In this document: piece by piece, positions 28,600-37,246 of the stretch
How the letters are laid out: every line of letters begins with the position of its first letter
Position numbering within the stretch: position 1 is the stretch's first letter
Source: Kiritimatiellales bacterium
GTDB taxonomy: Bacteria > Verrucomicrobiota > Kiritimatiellia > Kiritimatiellales > Pontiellaceae
Length of the DNA stretch: 64,000 nt
Direction: 5' to 3'
NCBI GenBank assembly: GCA_021734345.1
Contig: JAIPJC010000002.1
Span: forward strand, 1 to 64,000
Made by a program: the position numbers and the translations under genes
Notes under the pieces: model-generated
Told to the model about the DNA's origin: nothing
The model's database searches: none
Seen by the model: only the letters and a program-made list of their open reading frames with translations

Positions 28600-28764
28600 C
28601 GCCCGCACCTGTAGTCAAAAGAACCAGATCACCCGAAAATATTTTTTAAAAATCTCTTGATTACCCGGGTTAGTATGAATATATTGCGGAAAAACAGAAA
28701 AGGCGTCGGGGCGGATGTATGGGTACAACGCGGCAGAAACGAACGCTTACAAGAAAAAGGAGAA

Positions 28765-29529
28765 ATGCAGATGAAAAAAAATAAAACACTCGCATGGTGC
28801 ATGGTGGCCATGATGATTGCCGGCTATGCTTCCGCAGCGCTTATGGCGATTGGGAGCACCCCGGAATTTGGATCGGGGGTTAACTATGCAGCTGCAAACA
28901 ATGGACTGGCACCTGAGTCAGGTGGCGACATGTTTGGTTTTTCCTTCGCTCCAACAAGGGCAGGTGTGACATATGTTCCCTTTTCTAGTCTGGGGGTGAG
29001 TAATCAAAGTGGATCGGCAATGACCACATTGGAGGCGGGAACGTATCAAATGGTTTTGCGCGTGGCCAGCAATGGGCAGAATCCCTGGTTGGGAATCATG
29101 GAGACTAAAGACGTAGGTGGTTTCATGGGGGGGTTCATGCTGACTGATCCTTCGTTGGCGGCTGCCGGAGCGGATGCGGTGGATCTAATGTTTGCCTTCA
29201 ATGCAACCAATAATGTGTCCTATGCCGCCGACACGTCCATTGTTTCAACGGGCACATGGGATGCCACGCAATTAAAAACAGTTGGAAACTCGATGTATCA
29301 AGACACTTGGTATAGCGTGACCAACACATGGACTGTTGCAGCTGGCAGCTCGGTTATTGGTTCGGATCCATGGGTCGGAGTGGGCTTTAAGATTCTCCCG
29401 GATTCCAACGGTGCATATTTCTTTGACGACGGCACGTTGACATACGCCATCCCCGAACCGGCAACGCTCGGTCTCGTAGGCATCACCAGCTTGGCGATTC
29501 TATTCCTCCGCCGGGTTGCATCCATCTAA
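28765..29529 (+). CDS. PEP-CTERM sorting-domain protein
   Basis: RBS AAGGAG; signal peptide; C-terminus IPEPATLGLVGITSLAILFLRRVASI. Confidence 0.88.
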   Translation: MQMKKNKTLAWCMVAMMIAGYASAALMAIGSTPEFGSGVNYAAANNGLAPESGGDMFGFSFAPTRAGVTYVPFSSLGVSNQSGSAMTTLEAGTYQMVLRVASNGQNPWLGIMETKDVGGFMGGFMLTDPSLAAAGADAVDLMFAFNATNNVSYAADTSIVSTGTWDATQLKTVGNSMYQDTWYSVTNTWTVAAGSSVIGSDPWVGVGFKILPDSNGAYFFDDGTLTYAIPEPATLGLVGITSLAILFLRRVASI

Positions 29530-29573
29530 TGCGCGGAATCAGGAATTAACGTTTCAGCAAAAGGGAGAACACA

Positions 29574-30665
29574 ATGAAAAACAAAACACAGGTAGGTCTA
29601 CTTGCAGCAATATGTTTGCTCGCCGCAGCGTCGGCGCAGTCCGTCACGTTGTTCTATGATGATTTCTCATCGTGGCTCGTGGGCGATGCGGACGGGAAGG
29701 TTGTTCCCGCCACGGGTCTAGACAACGCCTTGTCGAACACCAACGTTTGGTACATCAACCAGTCGGGGGTCTTCTTTGCATCCACCGGTGCCACGGTTAC
29801 CGCAAATGGAGGTGTGCCTCCATCGGATAGTTCCAATGGAGCCGCGCTGCGAGTTGGCTTCTGGAGCCAACCGAATTACGGCAGGTCCGCCGGCATCAAC
29901 ACCGGCTTGGCTTATGATGCAAACTCCAATTACACGTTCTCGTGCGCGGCAAAGGTTCTGGAAATGAACGGGAATACAAACGAGGATGCGACGGCGTTTG
30001 GGCAAATCAACATTCTGTTCGGCTACTACGATACAAACAATGCATTCGTCTCGTTCAACAACAGTAGCATAACCAACGTGGGAGCAACGGAGTGGGCCAC
30101 CAACACCGTGACACTCTATGGTGGGAGGGTGCGCGAGGCGGCCAGGGGGAAACCCATTATCCTGCGGGTTTCACGCGCGAATTTTGTGAATTCGACGAAC
30201 TATATCACGTGGGTCGACTGGGTCCGGCTCGATGCGGTAAATCCATACGCCGAATATACGGGAGGCTTCAGCCTTGCTGGAACCAATGCGGCCATGACGG
30301 CCGATGCGGACGGCGACGGCGTTGACAACATGACCGAATGGGCCACTGGCGGCGATCCCACCAACTCGGCCAATACCGGCCTTTTTGGATCGGCGTTTAT
30401 GGTCGATGTGAGCGGAACCAACCGCTTTGCCTATGTCACGCCTCGGCAGGTCGATTATTGGGCAAACGGGGTCGACTATTATCTGGAAAGGAACACCGAC
30501 CTCGTTTCAGGAACATGGACCAATGCAGGGTCATGGATTGCGGGCGTAAACGCTGGCGGGTTCAATGCGGATTTTGATGCCGTCACGAACTATGTTGGTG
30601 GCGTGGAAAGCAACAATACGCAGTTCGTGCGCCTGCGGGTCTCGCATCCCAACTATATTCCATAA
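29574..30665 (+). CDS. Exported protein with Asp-rich C-terminal module
   Basis: Signal MKNKTQVGLLAAICLLAAASAQS; ADADGDGVDNMTEWATGGDP; ends NNTQFVRLRVSHPNYIP. Confidence 0.75.
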   Translation: MKNKTQVGLLAAICLLAAASAQSVTLFYDDFSSWLVGDADGKVVPATGLDNALSNTNVWYINQSGVFFASTGATVTANGGVPPSDSSNGAALRVGFWSQPNYGRSAGINTGLAYDANSNYTFSCAAKVLEMNGNTNEDATAFGQINILFGYYDTNNAFVSFNNSSITNVGATEWATNTVTLYGGRVREAARGKPIILRVSRANFVNSTNYITWVDWVRLDAVNPYAEYTGGFSLAGTNAAMTADADGDGVDNMTEWATGGDPTNSANTGLFGSAFMVDVSGTNRFAYVTPRQVDYWANGVDYYLERNTDLVSGTWTNAGSWIAGVNAGGFNADFDAVTNYVGGVESNNTQFVRLRVSHPNYIP

Positions 30666-30698
30666 AGTTGGATAAGAGCACCGTAGGGAAAGTTGTAG

Positions 30699-30724
30699 CC
30701 GGGGTCGATGACCCCGGTTTTTTT
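30699..30724 (+). terminator. Intrinsic terminator
   Basis: CCGGGGTC-gat-GACCCCGG followed by T7. Confidence 0.85.
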
Positions 30725-30750
30725 GTGCGGACTCCCTCTGAATGGCGGAA

Positions 30751-31920
30751 TCAAAGCCCGTAGGCTTTGATGAAGCGCTCGGCGTCGAAGTGTTCGGCGA
30801 ATAGCTTTACGATCTGCTGGTGCTTCGTTTTGTCGTAGAGCTGGAGCTTGGTGTCGTTGAAGCACTTGTAGAGCGTCTTGTCGGCGTCGGCGGTATCCTG
30901 CTTGACGGCGATGGTGGGGATTCCGCTCTTGCCGAGCCATCCCAGGGCATCGGCATCGGGCATCTTCTCGGTGGCACAGGTGAGGATGATGCCGCCGATC
31001 TTTTCATCAACGGGCAGGGTGTCGTTGAACGCGATGATGCGTTTTAGGCGCGTATGGGATCCCGCGCTGATGACGGCGATGTCGCGGGGGCGCAGGTGCT
31101 CTTCGGGAGCAAAAACATTCGATCCTTGCGAGACAATCTTGATCTTGCGGCACGCCTGGTGCCACGCGCTTCCGCACGGCCCCTTGATGGTGCGATGGTC
31201 CTTGAAGCTTTTCTGAATCAGCTGCATCGAAGGATTGTTGAGGTATTTTACCGTCGGCATGTAGCCGAAGACCTTGAGTTTCGGACTCCATTCCGGGAAC
31301 AGGCGGGCGAGGGAGTTTTCGTTGATCACCTCGCGCATCGCATCCACCTTGTCGGGCAGCACCTTGTTGAACAGCACGCCTGCCATCTTGTTGTGCTTGT
31401 GCTTGAAATAGGAAAGGTCGACTTCCAGTTCGTCAAGCGTGCGGCCGATTCCCCCGCCGACGAGATAGAGGATCTTTGCATTGAGCAATTTTGCGACGCG
31501 CGCGTTCGACATGCCGATCACCGAGCCGACCCCGGGATGTCCGGTACCTTCCGCAATCACCAGTTTCTTTCCGGCAAAGTGCTCCATCGTCTTGTGGACG
31601 GATTGCTCGAACGCGGCGGTGCGTTCCTTGGGGTTATTGCTCTGGATGTATTCCCGCGTAACGCCGTCGACCACCCGTACAGGCGAAAGGATGCCCATAT
31701 CCGGCATGTCGAGTTTGGTGAAGCCCTTGACGATCCGCACGTCCTTGTCGATGCGCTCGCCGTTGGGTAGCCGGACCATTTCCTGTCCGACGGGTTTGAA
31801 GTAGCCCATGTCCGCTGGATCGATATGGTTGCAAAGGGCGGAAATGATGCCGAGGCTGGTGACGGTCTTTCCGGCGTGCTGGCGTTCGCCGGCGATGAAA
31901 ACTACGGTTGGTTTACCCAT
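30751..31920 (-). CDS. AAA/P-loop protein, BioD-like N-domain with DRTGG-like C-region (phosphotransacetylase N-terminal-like)
   Basis: VVFIAGERQHAGKTVTSLGII P-loop, GYFKPVGQE, LVIAEGTGHPGVGSVIGMSNA. Confidence 0.75.
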   Translation of the reverse strand: MGKPTVVFIAGERQHAGKTVTSLGIISALCNHIDPADMGYFKPVGQEMVRLPNGERIDKDVRIVKGFTKLDMPDMGILSPVRVVDGVTREYIQSNNPKERTAAFEQSVHKTMEHFAGKKLVIAEGTGHPGVGSVIGMSNARVAKLLNAKILYLVGGGIGRTLDELEVDLSYFKHKHNKMAGVLFNKVLPDKVDAMREVINENSLARLFPEWSPKLKVFGYMPTVKYLNNPSMQLIQKSFKDHRTIKGPCGSAWHQACRKIKIVSQGSNVFAPEEHLRPRDIAVISAGSHTRLKRIIAFNDTLPVDEKIGGIILTCATEKMPDADALGWLGKSGIPTIAVKQDTADADKTLYKCFNDTKLQLYDKTKHQQIVKLFAEHFDAERFIKAYGL

Positions 31921-32020
31921 GGGGATTCTCCGGTTTAATTTTTAAGTACTGGGGGCATTCCAACAGAAGATCGTGGAGTACGCAACGGAATCATTCCGGC
32001 TTGAAGAAGTACTTTTGCGC

Positions 32021-32785
32021 CTAGTGTTTTCTCGACTGGATGCGGTAGGCCTTCGGCGTGGTCTTCAAGTGCCGGGCAAAGAAGCGGGTCATGGCGCTTT
32101 GGTCGTAGAAGCCGGTCGCCGTGGCGATTTCGGCAATGGTCTTTGCCGTGTAGGTCAGCTCGCGGCAGGCTTTCTGGATCCGGTATTGTATAATGTGCTG
32201 GGTTGGGGAAAGGCCGAAGAGATGCTTGAAATGCCGGTTGAACTGGCTCGTGGACATGGTTGCCTTCTTGGCCAGTTCCGCAATCGTGATCCGCTCGCCG
32301 TAGTGTTCGACAATATGGTCGAATACAGCCACGAAGCGGTCATAGGGTTCGAAGATGACCTTGGCTTTCTTGACGTCCCGGGCAATGCCGGCGATCCCGG
32401 CAACGGAGCCATCCTTTCTGTGCAATGGAATCTTGGAGGTGATAAACCAGTTGACCGTGCCATCGGCGGCCTGGTTCAGCTCGTTGATATCGACCAGCTT
32501 TTTATCGGACTGCATGATGCGCTGGTCGTCTTGCACATATTTTTCGGCCAATTCCTTCGGGCAGATATCCCAGGTCGATTTTCCAATCAATTCCGCTGGA
32601 TCCTCGAAACCCATCCGGTGGGCGAAATGCCGGTTGGCGGCCACGATGGTGCTTTCGCTGTCCTTAACAAAAACATGCGTATCGGGTAGATACTCGAACA
32701 ATTGGAGCAGTTCGGACGTGCTGTCCAATTCTTCAAAAAACGAGGTGTTGCGGTTTTCCACCTTTGAACTCTCGGTCCTGGTCAT
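32021..32785 (-). CDS. PAS-domain AraC-family transcriptional regulator
   Basis: DTHVFVKDSESTIVAANRHFAHRMGF PAS; ITIAELAKKATMSTSQFNRHFKHLFGLSPTQHIIQYRIQKAC AraC HTH. Confidence 0.9.
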   Translation of the reverse strand: MTRTESSKVENRNTSFFEELDSTSELLQLFEYLPDTHVFVKDSESTIVAANRHFAHRMGFEDPAELIGKSTWDICPKELAEKYVQDDQRIMQSDKKLVDINELNQAADGTVNWFITSKIPLHRKDGSVAGIAGIARDVKKAKVIFEPYDRFVAVFDHIVEHYGERITIAELAKKATMSTSQFNRHFKHLFGLSPTQHIIQYRIQKACRELTYTAKTIAEIATATGFYDQSAMTRFFARHLKTTPKAYRIQSRKH

Positions 32786-32910
32786 TTGCCGGTCTCCTGC
32801 GGGCGCATGCTCAACGCGTTCGGAAAGTACAAAAAAACGGCTAGAAAGACCAATACTGTTTTCCATGAATGGCCGACTATGCATCCAGTCAAAAACGGGT
32901 GCGTGTTGAT

Positions 32911-33987
32911 ATGAATCGAACTTGGAGAATCGCAGGAATCAATTTTGCCCACATGCACATGGGGGATTTGCTTCGGAACGTGCAGGAACATCCGCGTGCC
33001 GAAATCGTGGGGATCTGCGATGAACGGCGCGAAAGCATGGACGCCGCCATCAAGGCCCTGTCCATTGATGAAGGCAAGGTCTTCGCCGACTACCGCGACT
33101 GCATCGAAAAAACCAAGCCGGATATTGTCATACTCTGCCCACCTACGGCGGAACATGCCTTGTGGGTCGAACGCGTTGCGCCTTTCGGCGTGCATGTATT
33201 CGTCGAGAAGCCGTTTGCCGCTTCGACCGCCGATGCCGACCGGATGATCGCCGCCGTGGCGCGCGCTGGAACGCGACTGCTCATCAATTGGCCGCTGCGG
33301 TGGGTCGAAAGCCATGTCACCACCCACCGGGTTATCCGCGAAGGGCTGATTGGCGAGGTTGTCGAAGTGCATTACTACGACGGCAACCGCGGGCCGCTCT
33401 ACCACGGTGCGGACAAGATCGAGCTCGCGCCCACTCCCGAACAGAAGCGGCAAAGCTGGTGGTACAAGCAAGCCGCGGGAGGCGGATCGCTGCGCGACTA
33501 TCTGGGCTATGGCGTGACGCTCGGCACCTGGTTCAACGGCGGCAAGAAACCGGTGGAAGTCACCACGGTCGCGGGCGGTACGCCGGGCCTGGAGGTGGAT
33601 GAGCATAGCATCACGGTGGCGCGCTACGCAGATGGGCTATCCAAGTTTGAAACGCGGTGGGGCACCTTTACGGATCCGTGGACCCATCAACCGCAACCCA
33701 AGTGCGGTTTCGTCGTGCGCGGAACCAAAGGAACCATCGGTTCCTATGACTATGCGCCTACCATCCGGATCCAGACCGCCGCGAAACCCGAAGGCTATGA
33801 CCTTCCGGTCGATCCGCTGCCCGCAGAGGCGTGCAACGGTATTGCCTATTTGATCCAATGCCTGGAAAACGATCTTCCGATCGAAGGGCCGTTGTCGCCG
33901 GCGATCGCGCGCATCGGGCAGCAGATCGTCGACACCGCCATTCTGAGCGCCGAGCGCAAGGCGACCCAACTATTGGTGGAAGGGTAG
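32911..33987 (+). CDS. Gfo/Idh/MocA family oxidoreductase
   Basis: WRIAGINFAHMHMGDL, DIVILCPPTAEHALWVERVAPFGVHVFVEKPFAAS. Confidence 0.9.
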   Translation: MNRTWRIAGINFAHMHMGDLLRNVQEHPRAEIVGICDERRESMDAAIKALSIDEGKVFADYRDCIEKTKPDIVILCPPTAEHALWVERVAPFGVHVFVEKPFAASTADADRMIAAVARAGTRLLINWPLRWVESHVTTHRVIREGLIGEVVEVHYYDGNRGPLYHGADKIELAPTPEQKRQSWWYKQAAGGGSLRDYLGYGVTLGTWFNGGKKPVEVTTVAGGTPGLEVDEHSITVARYADGLSKFETRWGTFTDPWTHQPQPKCGFVVRGTKGTIGSYDYAPTIRIQTAAKPEGYDLPVDPLPAEACNGIAYLIQCLENDLPIEGPLSPAIARIGQQIVDTAILSAERKATQLLVEG

Positions 33988-33991
33988 GATC

Positions 33992-35158
33992 ATGGGAAAG
34001 AACAGGAAAGATGACCGTTCGTTGCAAGCGTCGAAAGCCGCGGATGCGCCCGCACCGGATTTGCCATGCCAACCGCCCGTGCCGAAAACCTACCGACCAA
34101 GAATTGGGCTCGTGGGCTGTGGCGGCATAGCGCGCACGCACCTCGAAGCATACCGCAAATACGGCTACGAAGTGGTGGTCTTGTGCGATCCGAACCAAGT
34201 TGTCGTCGATGGGCTGCGCACCACCTACTATCCCGAGGCGGCGGTCTATGCGGATGCCGGGAAACTGTTCGCCCGCGCGGATGTCGATGTGGTGGACATC
34301 GCCACCCATCCGGACATCCGCATTCCGCTCATTCGCGCGGCGCTGGAAAATGGAAAGCATGTCCTCAGCCAGAAACCCTTCGTAACCGATCTGGCGAAAG
34401 GCCGCCGGTTGATTGCATTGGCGGAACGCAAGGGACTCAAGTTGGCCGTCAACCAGAATGGACGATGGGCGCCCTACTTCAGCTATCTCCGGCAGGTCGT
34501 AAAGGCGGGGTTGCTCGGAGAGGTTGTTTCGATGGATGTCCACATTGCCTGGGATCATTCATGGATCAAGGGCACGGCCTTTGAGAACAACCGGCACATT
34601 GTGCTCTACGATTTCGGCATCCACTGGTTTGACATGGTGGCCTGCGTATTCGGCGACCGACCGGTCCATGATGTACATGCCTGCGTGGGCAAGGTCCGTG
34701 GACAAACCCTTGCACCACCCATGAGCGCCCACGCCACCATCCGGTACGATGGCGGCATGGCCTCGTTGGCTTTCCATGGCAACACGCGGTTTGATCCCGC
34801 GGAGAGCACCGTGGTGACCGGCACCAAGGGCGTCTTCCGTAGTTCCGGTGCGGTTTGCGGCAACGATGCCGTTACGCTGACCACGGATGCTGGGCGGAGC
34901 ACGGTCGGGTTGGCAGGGCAGTGGTTTCCGGATGGTTTTGCCGGGGCGATGGGCGAACTGCTCTGCGCGATCGAAGAGGATCGCGAGCCGGAAAACAGCG
35001 CCCGTGCAAACCTCCAGAGCCTTGAACTTTGCTTTGCGGCGCTGGCGAGTGCCGACTCGGGGAAGCCGGTTGCCGTCGGAAGCATTCAAGCCACCCCTGA
35101 TCTATACATTGAAAAAGCAACAGCAATTAACCTAGGAGATCGATATGAAACAGAATAG
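33992..35158 (+). CDS. Gfo/Idh/MocA family oxidoreductase
   Basis: RIGLVGCGGIARTHLEAYRKYGYEVVVLCD, VDIATHPDIRIPLIRAALENGKHVLSQKPF. Confidence 0.92.
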   Translation: MGKNRKDDRSLQASKAADAPAPDLPCQPPVPKTYRPRIGLVGCGGIARTHLEAYRKYGYEVVVLCDPNQVVVDGLRTTYYPEAAVYADAGKLFARADVDVVDIATHPDIRIPLIRAALENGKHVLSQKPFVTDLAKGRRLIALAERKGLKLAVNQNGRWAPYFSYLRQVVKAGLLGEVVSMDVHIAWDHSWIKGTAFENNRHIVLYDFGIHWFDMVACVFGDRPVHDVHACVGKVRGQTLAPPMSAHATIRYDGGMASLAFHGNTRFDPAESTVVTGTKGVFRSSGAVCGNDAVTLTTDAGRSTVGLAGQWFPDGFAGAMGELLCAIEEDREPENSARANLQSLELCFAALASADSGKPVAVGSIQATPDLYIEKATAINLGDRYETE

Positions 35159-36446
35159 AGCATCGTTTATGAAACGGACCGGCGTCGCGCTAGGAGCCTC
35201 GTTCGCCGTTCCGACCATCATCCCGTCCCGCGTGCTGGGCCAAAGCGCCCCCTCCAAAAAAATCACCCTCGGCTTTATCGGCCTTGGCGGTCAAGGCACG
35301 GGCAACCTGAGAATGTTCCTCAACTACGGGGACATGCAAGTCATCACCCTCTGCGATGCCTATCTCGGCCGGGCCGAAGCCGCGCGCAAGCTCGTCGAAG
35401 AAACCCTTGGCACCACCGGCTACAAGGTCGAGCAGGATTTCCGGACCGTGCTGGCCGATCCCACCATCGATGCCGTCGTCATCTCCACCCAGGACAGCTG
35501 GCATGTCCCCATGTCCATCATGGCCCTTGAAGCCGGGAAGCACGTGTTCTGCGAAAAGCCCACCCTCTGCATCGAGCAAGGGCAACAGCTCGTCGCGGCC
35601 GCAAAAAAAGCAGGCAAGGTTTATCAGGTCGGCATAGAAGACCGCTCGATGATCCACTTCCACAAGATGGTTGAATGGGCGAGAAACGGCGCCCTCGGTA
35701 CGCTCCGCCGCATTGAGGTCCAGCTCCCCGGCGGGAAGGACAATCTCCTTGAAGCAGAAGTTCCGGTTCCCGCCGACCTCGACTGGAATCTCTGGCAGGG
35801 GCCGGCTGCGTGGCATTCCTTCACCGAAAACCGCACCAAGATCCACTACTGGCGCTACATCCACGACTATAGCAAAGGTTCGCTTCTCGACTGGGGAACC
35901 CATCTGGTGGACACGGCCCAGCTCGCGGCCAACGCGCCCGGCATCTGCCCCGTTGAAGTCTCGGGGACTGGCTACATCCCCGAAGGACACCTCTCCGATG
36001 TTCCCCTCACGTTCGACCTGCTCTACCGCTATTCCAACGGCGTTGAAATGCAGGTGAAATCCGCCGGCAGACCCGCCGACTCCAACATGGCAACACTCCG
36101 GTTCGAAGGCGACAAGGGCTGGATTGCCCGCAACGGATTCAATGCCGGACTTGAAGCGAGCGATCCGGCGATTCTGCAAATCCGCTATGCACCCGGAGAA
36201 TCCTGCTACGGGAAGCTCCCGCCCCGCGAGCAGCGCGACTTCCTGGACGCCATTGAAACCGGCAGCAAAACCACCTACACCGCCGAAGACATGCACCTTC
36301 TATCCACCACCCTCCACATGGGGGTCATTGCCGCCACCCTCAACCGGAAGATGGAATGGGACAACAAAAAGCAGCAGTTTATCAACGATGCCGAAGCCAA
36401 CAAGCTCTGCAAGGCTCCCGAACCCCGCATCTGGCAAAAAGCATGA
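35145..36446 (+). CDS. Gfo/Idh/MocA family oxidoreductase, exported (Tat-like leader)
   Basis: SFMKRTGVALGASFAVPTIIPSRVLG leader; LGFIGLGGQGTGNLRMF; MALEAGKHVFCEKPT. Confidence 0.9.
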   Translation: MKQNRASFMKRTGVALGASFAVPTIIPSRVLGQSAPSKKITLGFIGLGGQGTGNLRMFLNYGDMQVITLCDAYLGRAEAARKLVEETLGTTGYKVEQDFRTVLADPTIDAVVISTQDSWHVPMSIMALEAGKHVFCEKPTLCIEQGQQLVAAAKKAGKVYQVGIEDRSMIHFHKMVEWARNGALGTLRRIEVQLPGGKDNLLEAEVPVPADLDWNLWQGPAAWHSFTENRTKIHYWRYIHDYSKGSLLDWGTHLVDTAQLAANAPGICPVEVSGTGYIPEGHLSDVPLTFDLLYRYSNGVEMQVKSAGRPADSNMATLRFEGDKGWIARNGFNAGLEASDPAILQIRYAPGESCYGKLPPREQRDFLDAIETGSKTTYTAEDMHLLSTTLHMGVIAATLNRKMEWDNKKQQFINDAEANKLCKAPEPRIWQKA

Positions 36447-37246
36447 TTGCAAAAACAGCCATCGCCACCATCCTGCTATCCGGGCTCGCCGCTTTTGCGG
36501 AAGAGCCCGGATTCCACCAATTCAGATTCACGGAGAAACAGGATTCTAAAATCCGCCCCGGTGAGCGTTGGTGCGTGCACGACGAGACCCGCCCCCTGCC
36601 ACCCCGTGTACGGCCTCCCGCCTATACCGGCGAACAGGGAGCCTTGCCCCCCTCCGATGCGATCCCGCTTTTTAACGGAACCGCGCTCGATGCCTTCGCC
36701 GACTGTTCCTGGACCATAAAGGATGGAATCGCCACCATGCCCGACTCCAAAGGCACGGTTGACACCAGGCAGGAGTTCGGAAGTTGCCAGCTTCACGCGG
36801 AATTCCTTATTCCGCCTCCTTTGCCCAAGCAGCCCACATGCAACATGGGCAACAGTGGCTTCCTCTTCATGGGTCAATACGAATTGCAGGTCTTCGATTC
36901 CTACTCGTGTAGAATCTACGCCGACGGCTCCTCCGGCGCCATCTACGGCCAGACGCCGCCCTTGGTGAATGTCAGCCGCAGACCCGGTGAATGGCAATCG
37001 GTCGACATCATCTTCGAAGCCCCCGAATTTGAAGAAGGAAAACTCGTCAAGCCGGCCTACATCACCGCCTTCCTTAATGGCGTTCTCATCCAGAACCACG
37101 TCGAAATCGAGGGCCCTACCAGCGGGCAATCACTTCCCTACAAGGCGCATCCCGCCAAAATGCCGCTTCGCATCCAAGGGCATGGCAGCGCCATCTCCTT
37201 TCGAAACATCTGGATTCGCGAACTGGTGGGAGGGCAAAAGTTTTAA
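36443..37246 (+). CDS. DUF1080 (3-keto-disaccharide hydrolase-like) protein
   Basis: ATGA overlap with previous gene; IPLFNGTALDAF, GNSGFLFMGQYELQVFDSY, GSAISFRNIWIREL. Confidence 0.85.
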   Translation: MIAKTAIATILLSGLAAFAEEPGFHQFRFTEKQDSKIRPGERWCVHDETRPLPPRVRPPAYTGEQGALPPSDAIPLFNGTALDAFADCSWTIKDGIATMPDSKGTVDTRQEFGSCQLHAEFLIPPPLPKQPTCNMGNSGFLFMGQYELQVFDSYSCRIYADGSSGAIYGQTPPLVNVSRRPGEWQSVDIIFEAPEFEEGKLVKPAYITAFLNGVLIQNHVEIEGPTSGQSLPYKAHPAKMPLRIQGHGSAISFRNIWIRELVGGQKF

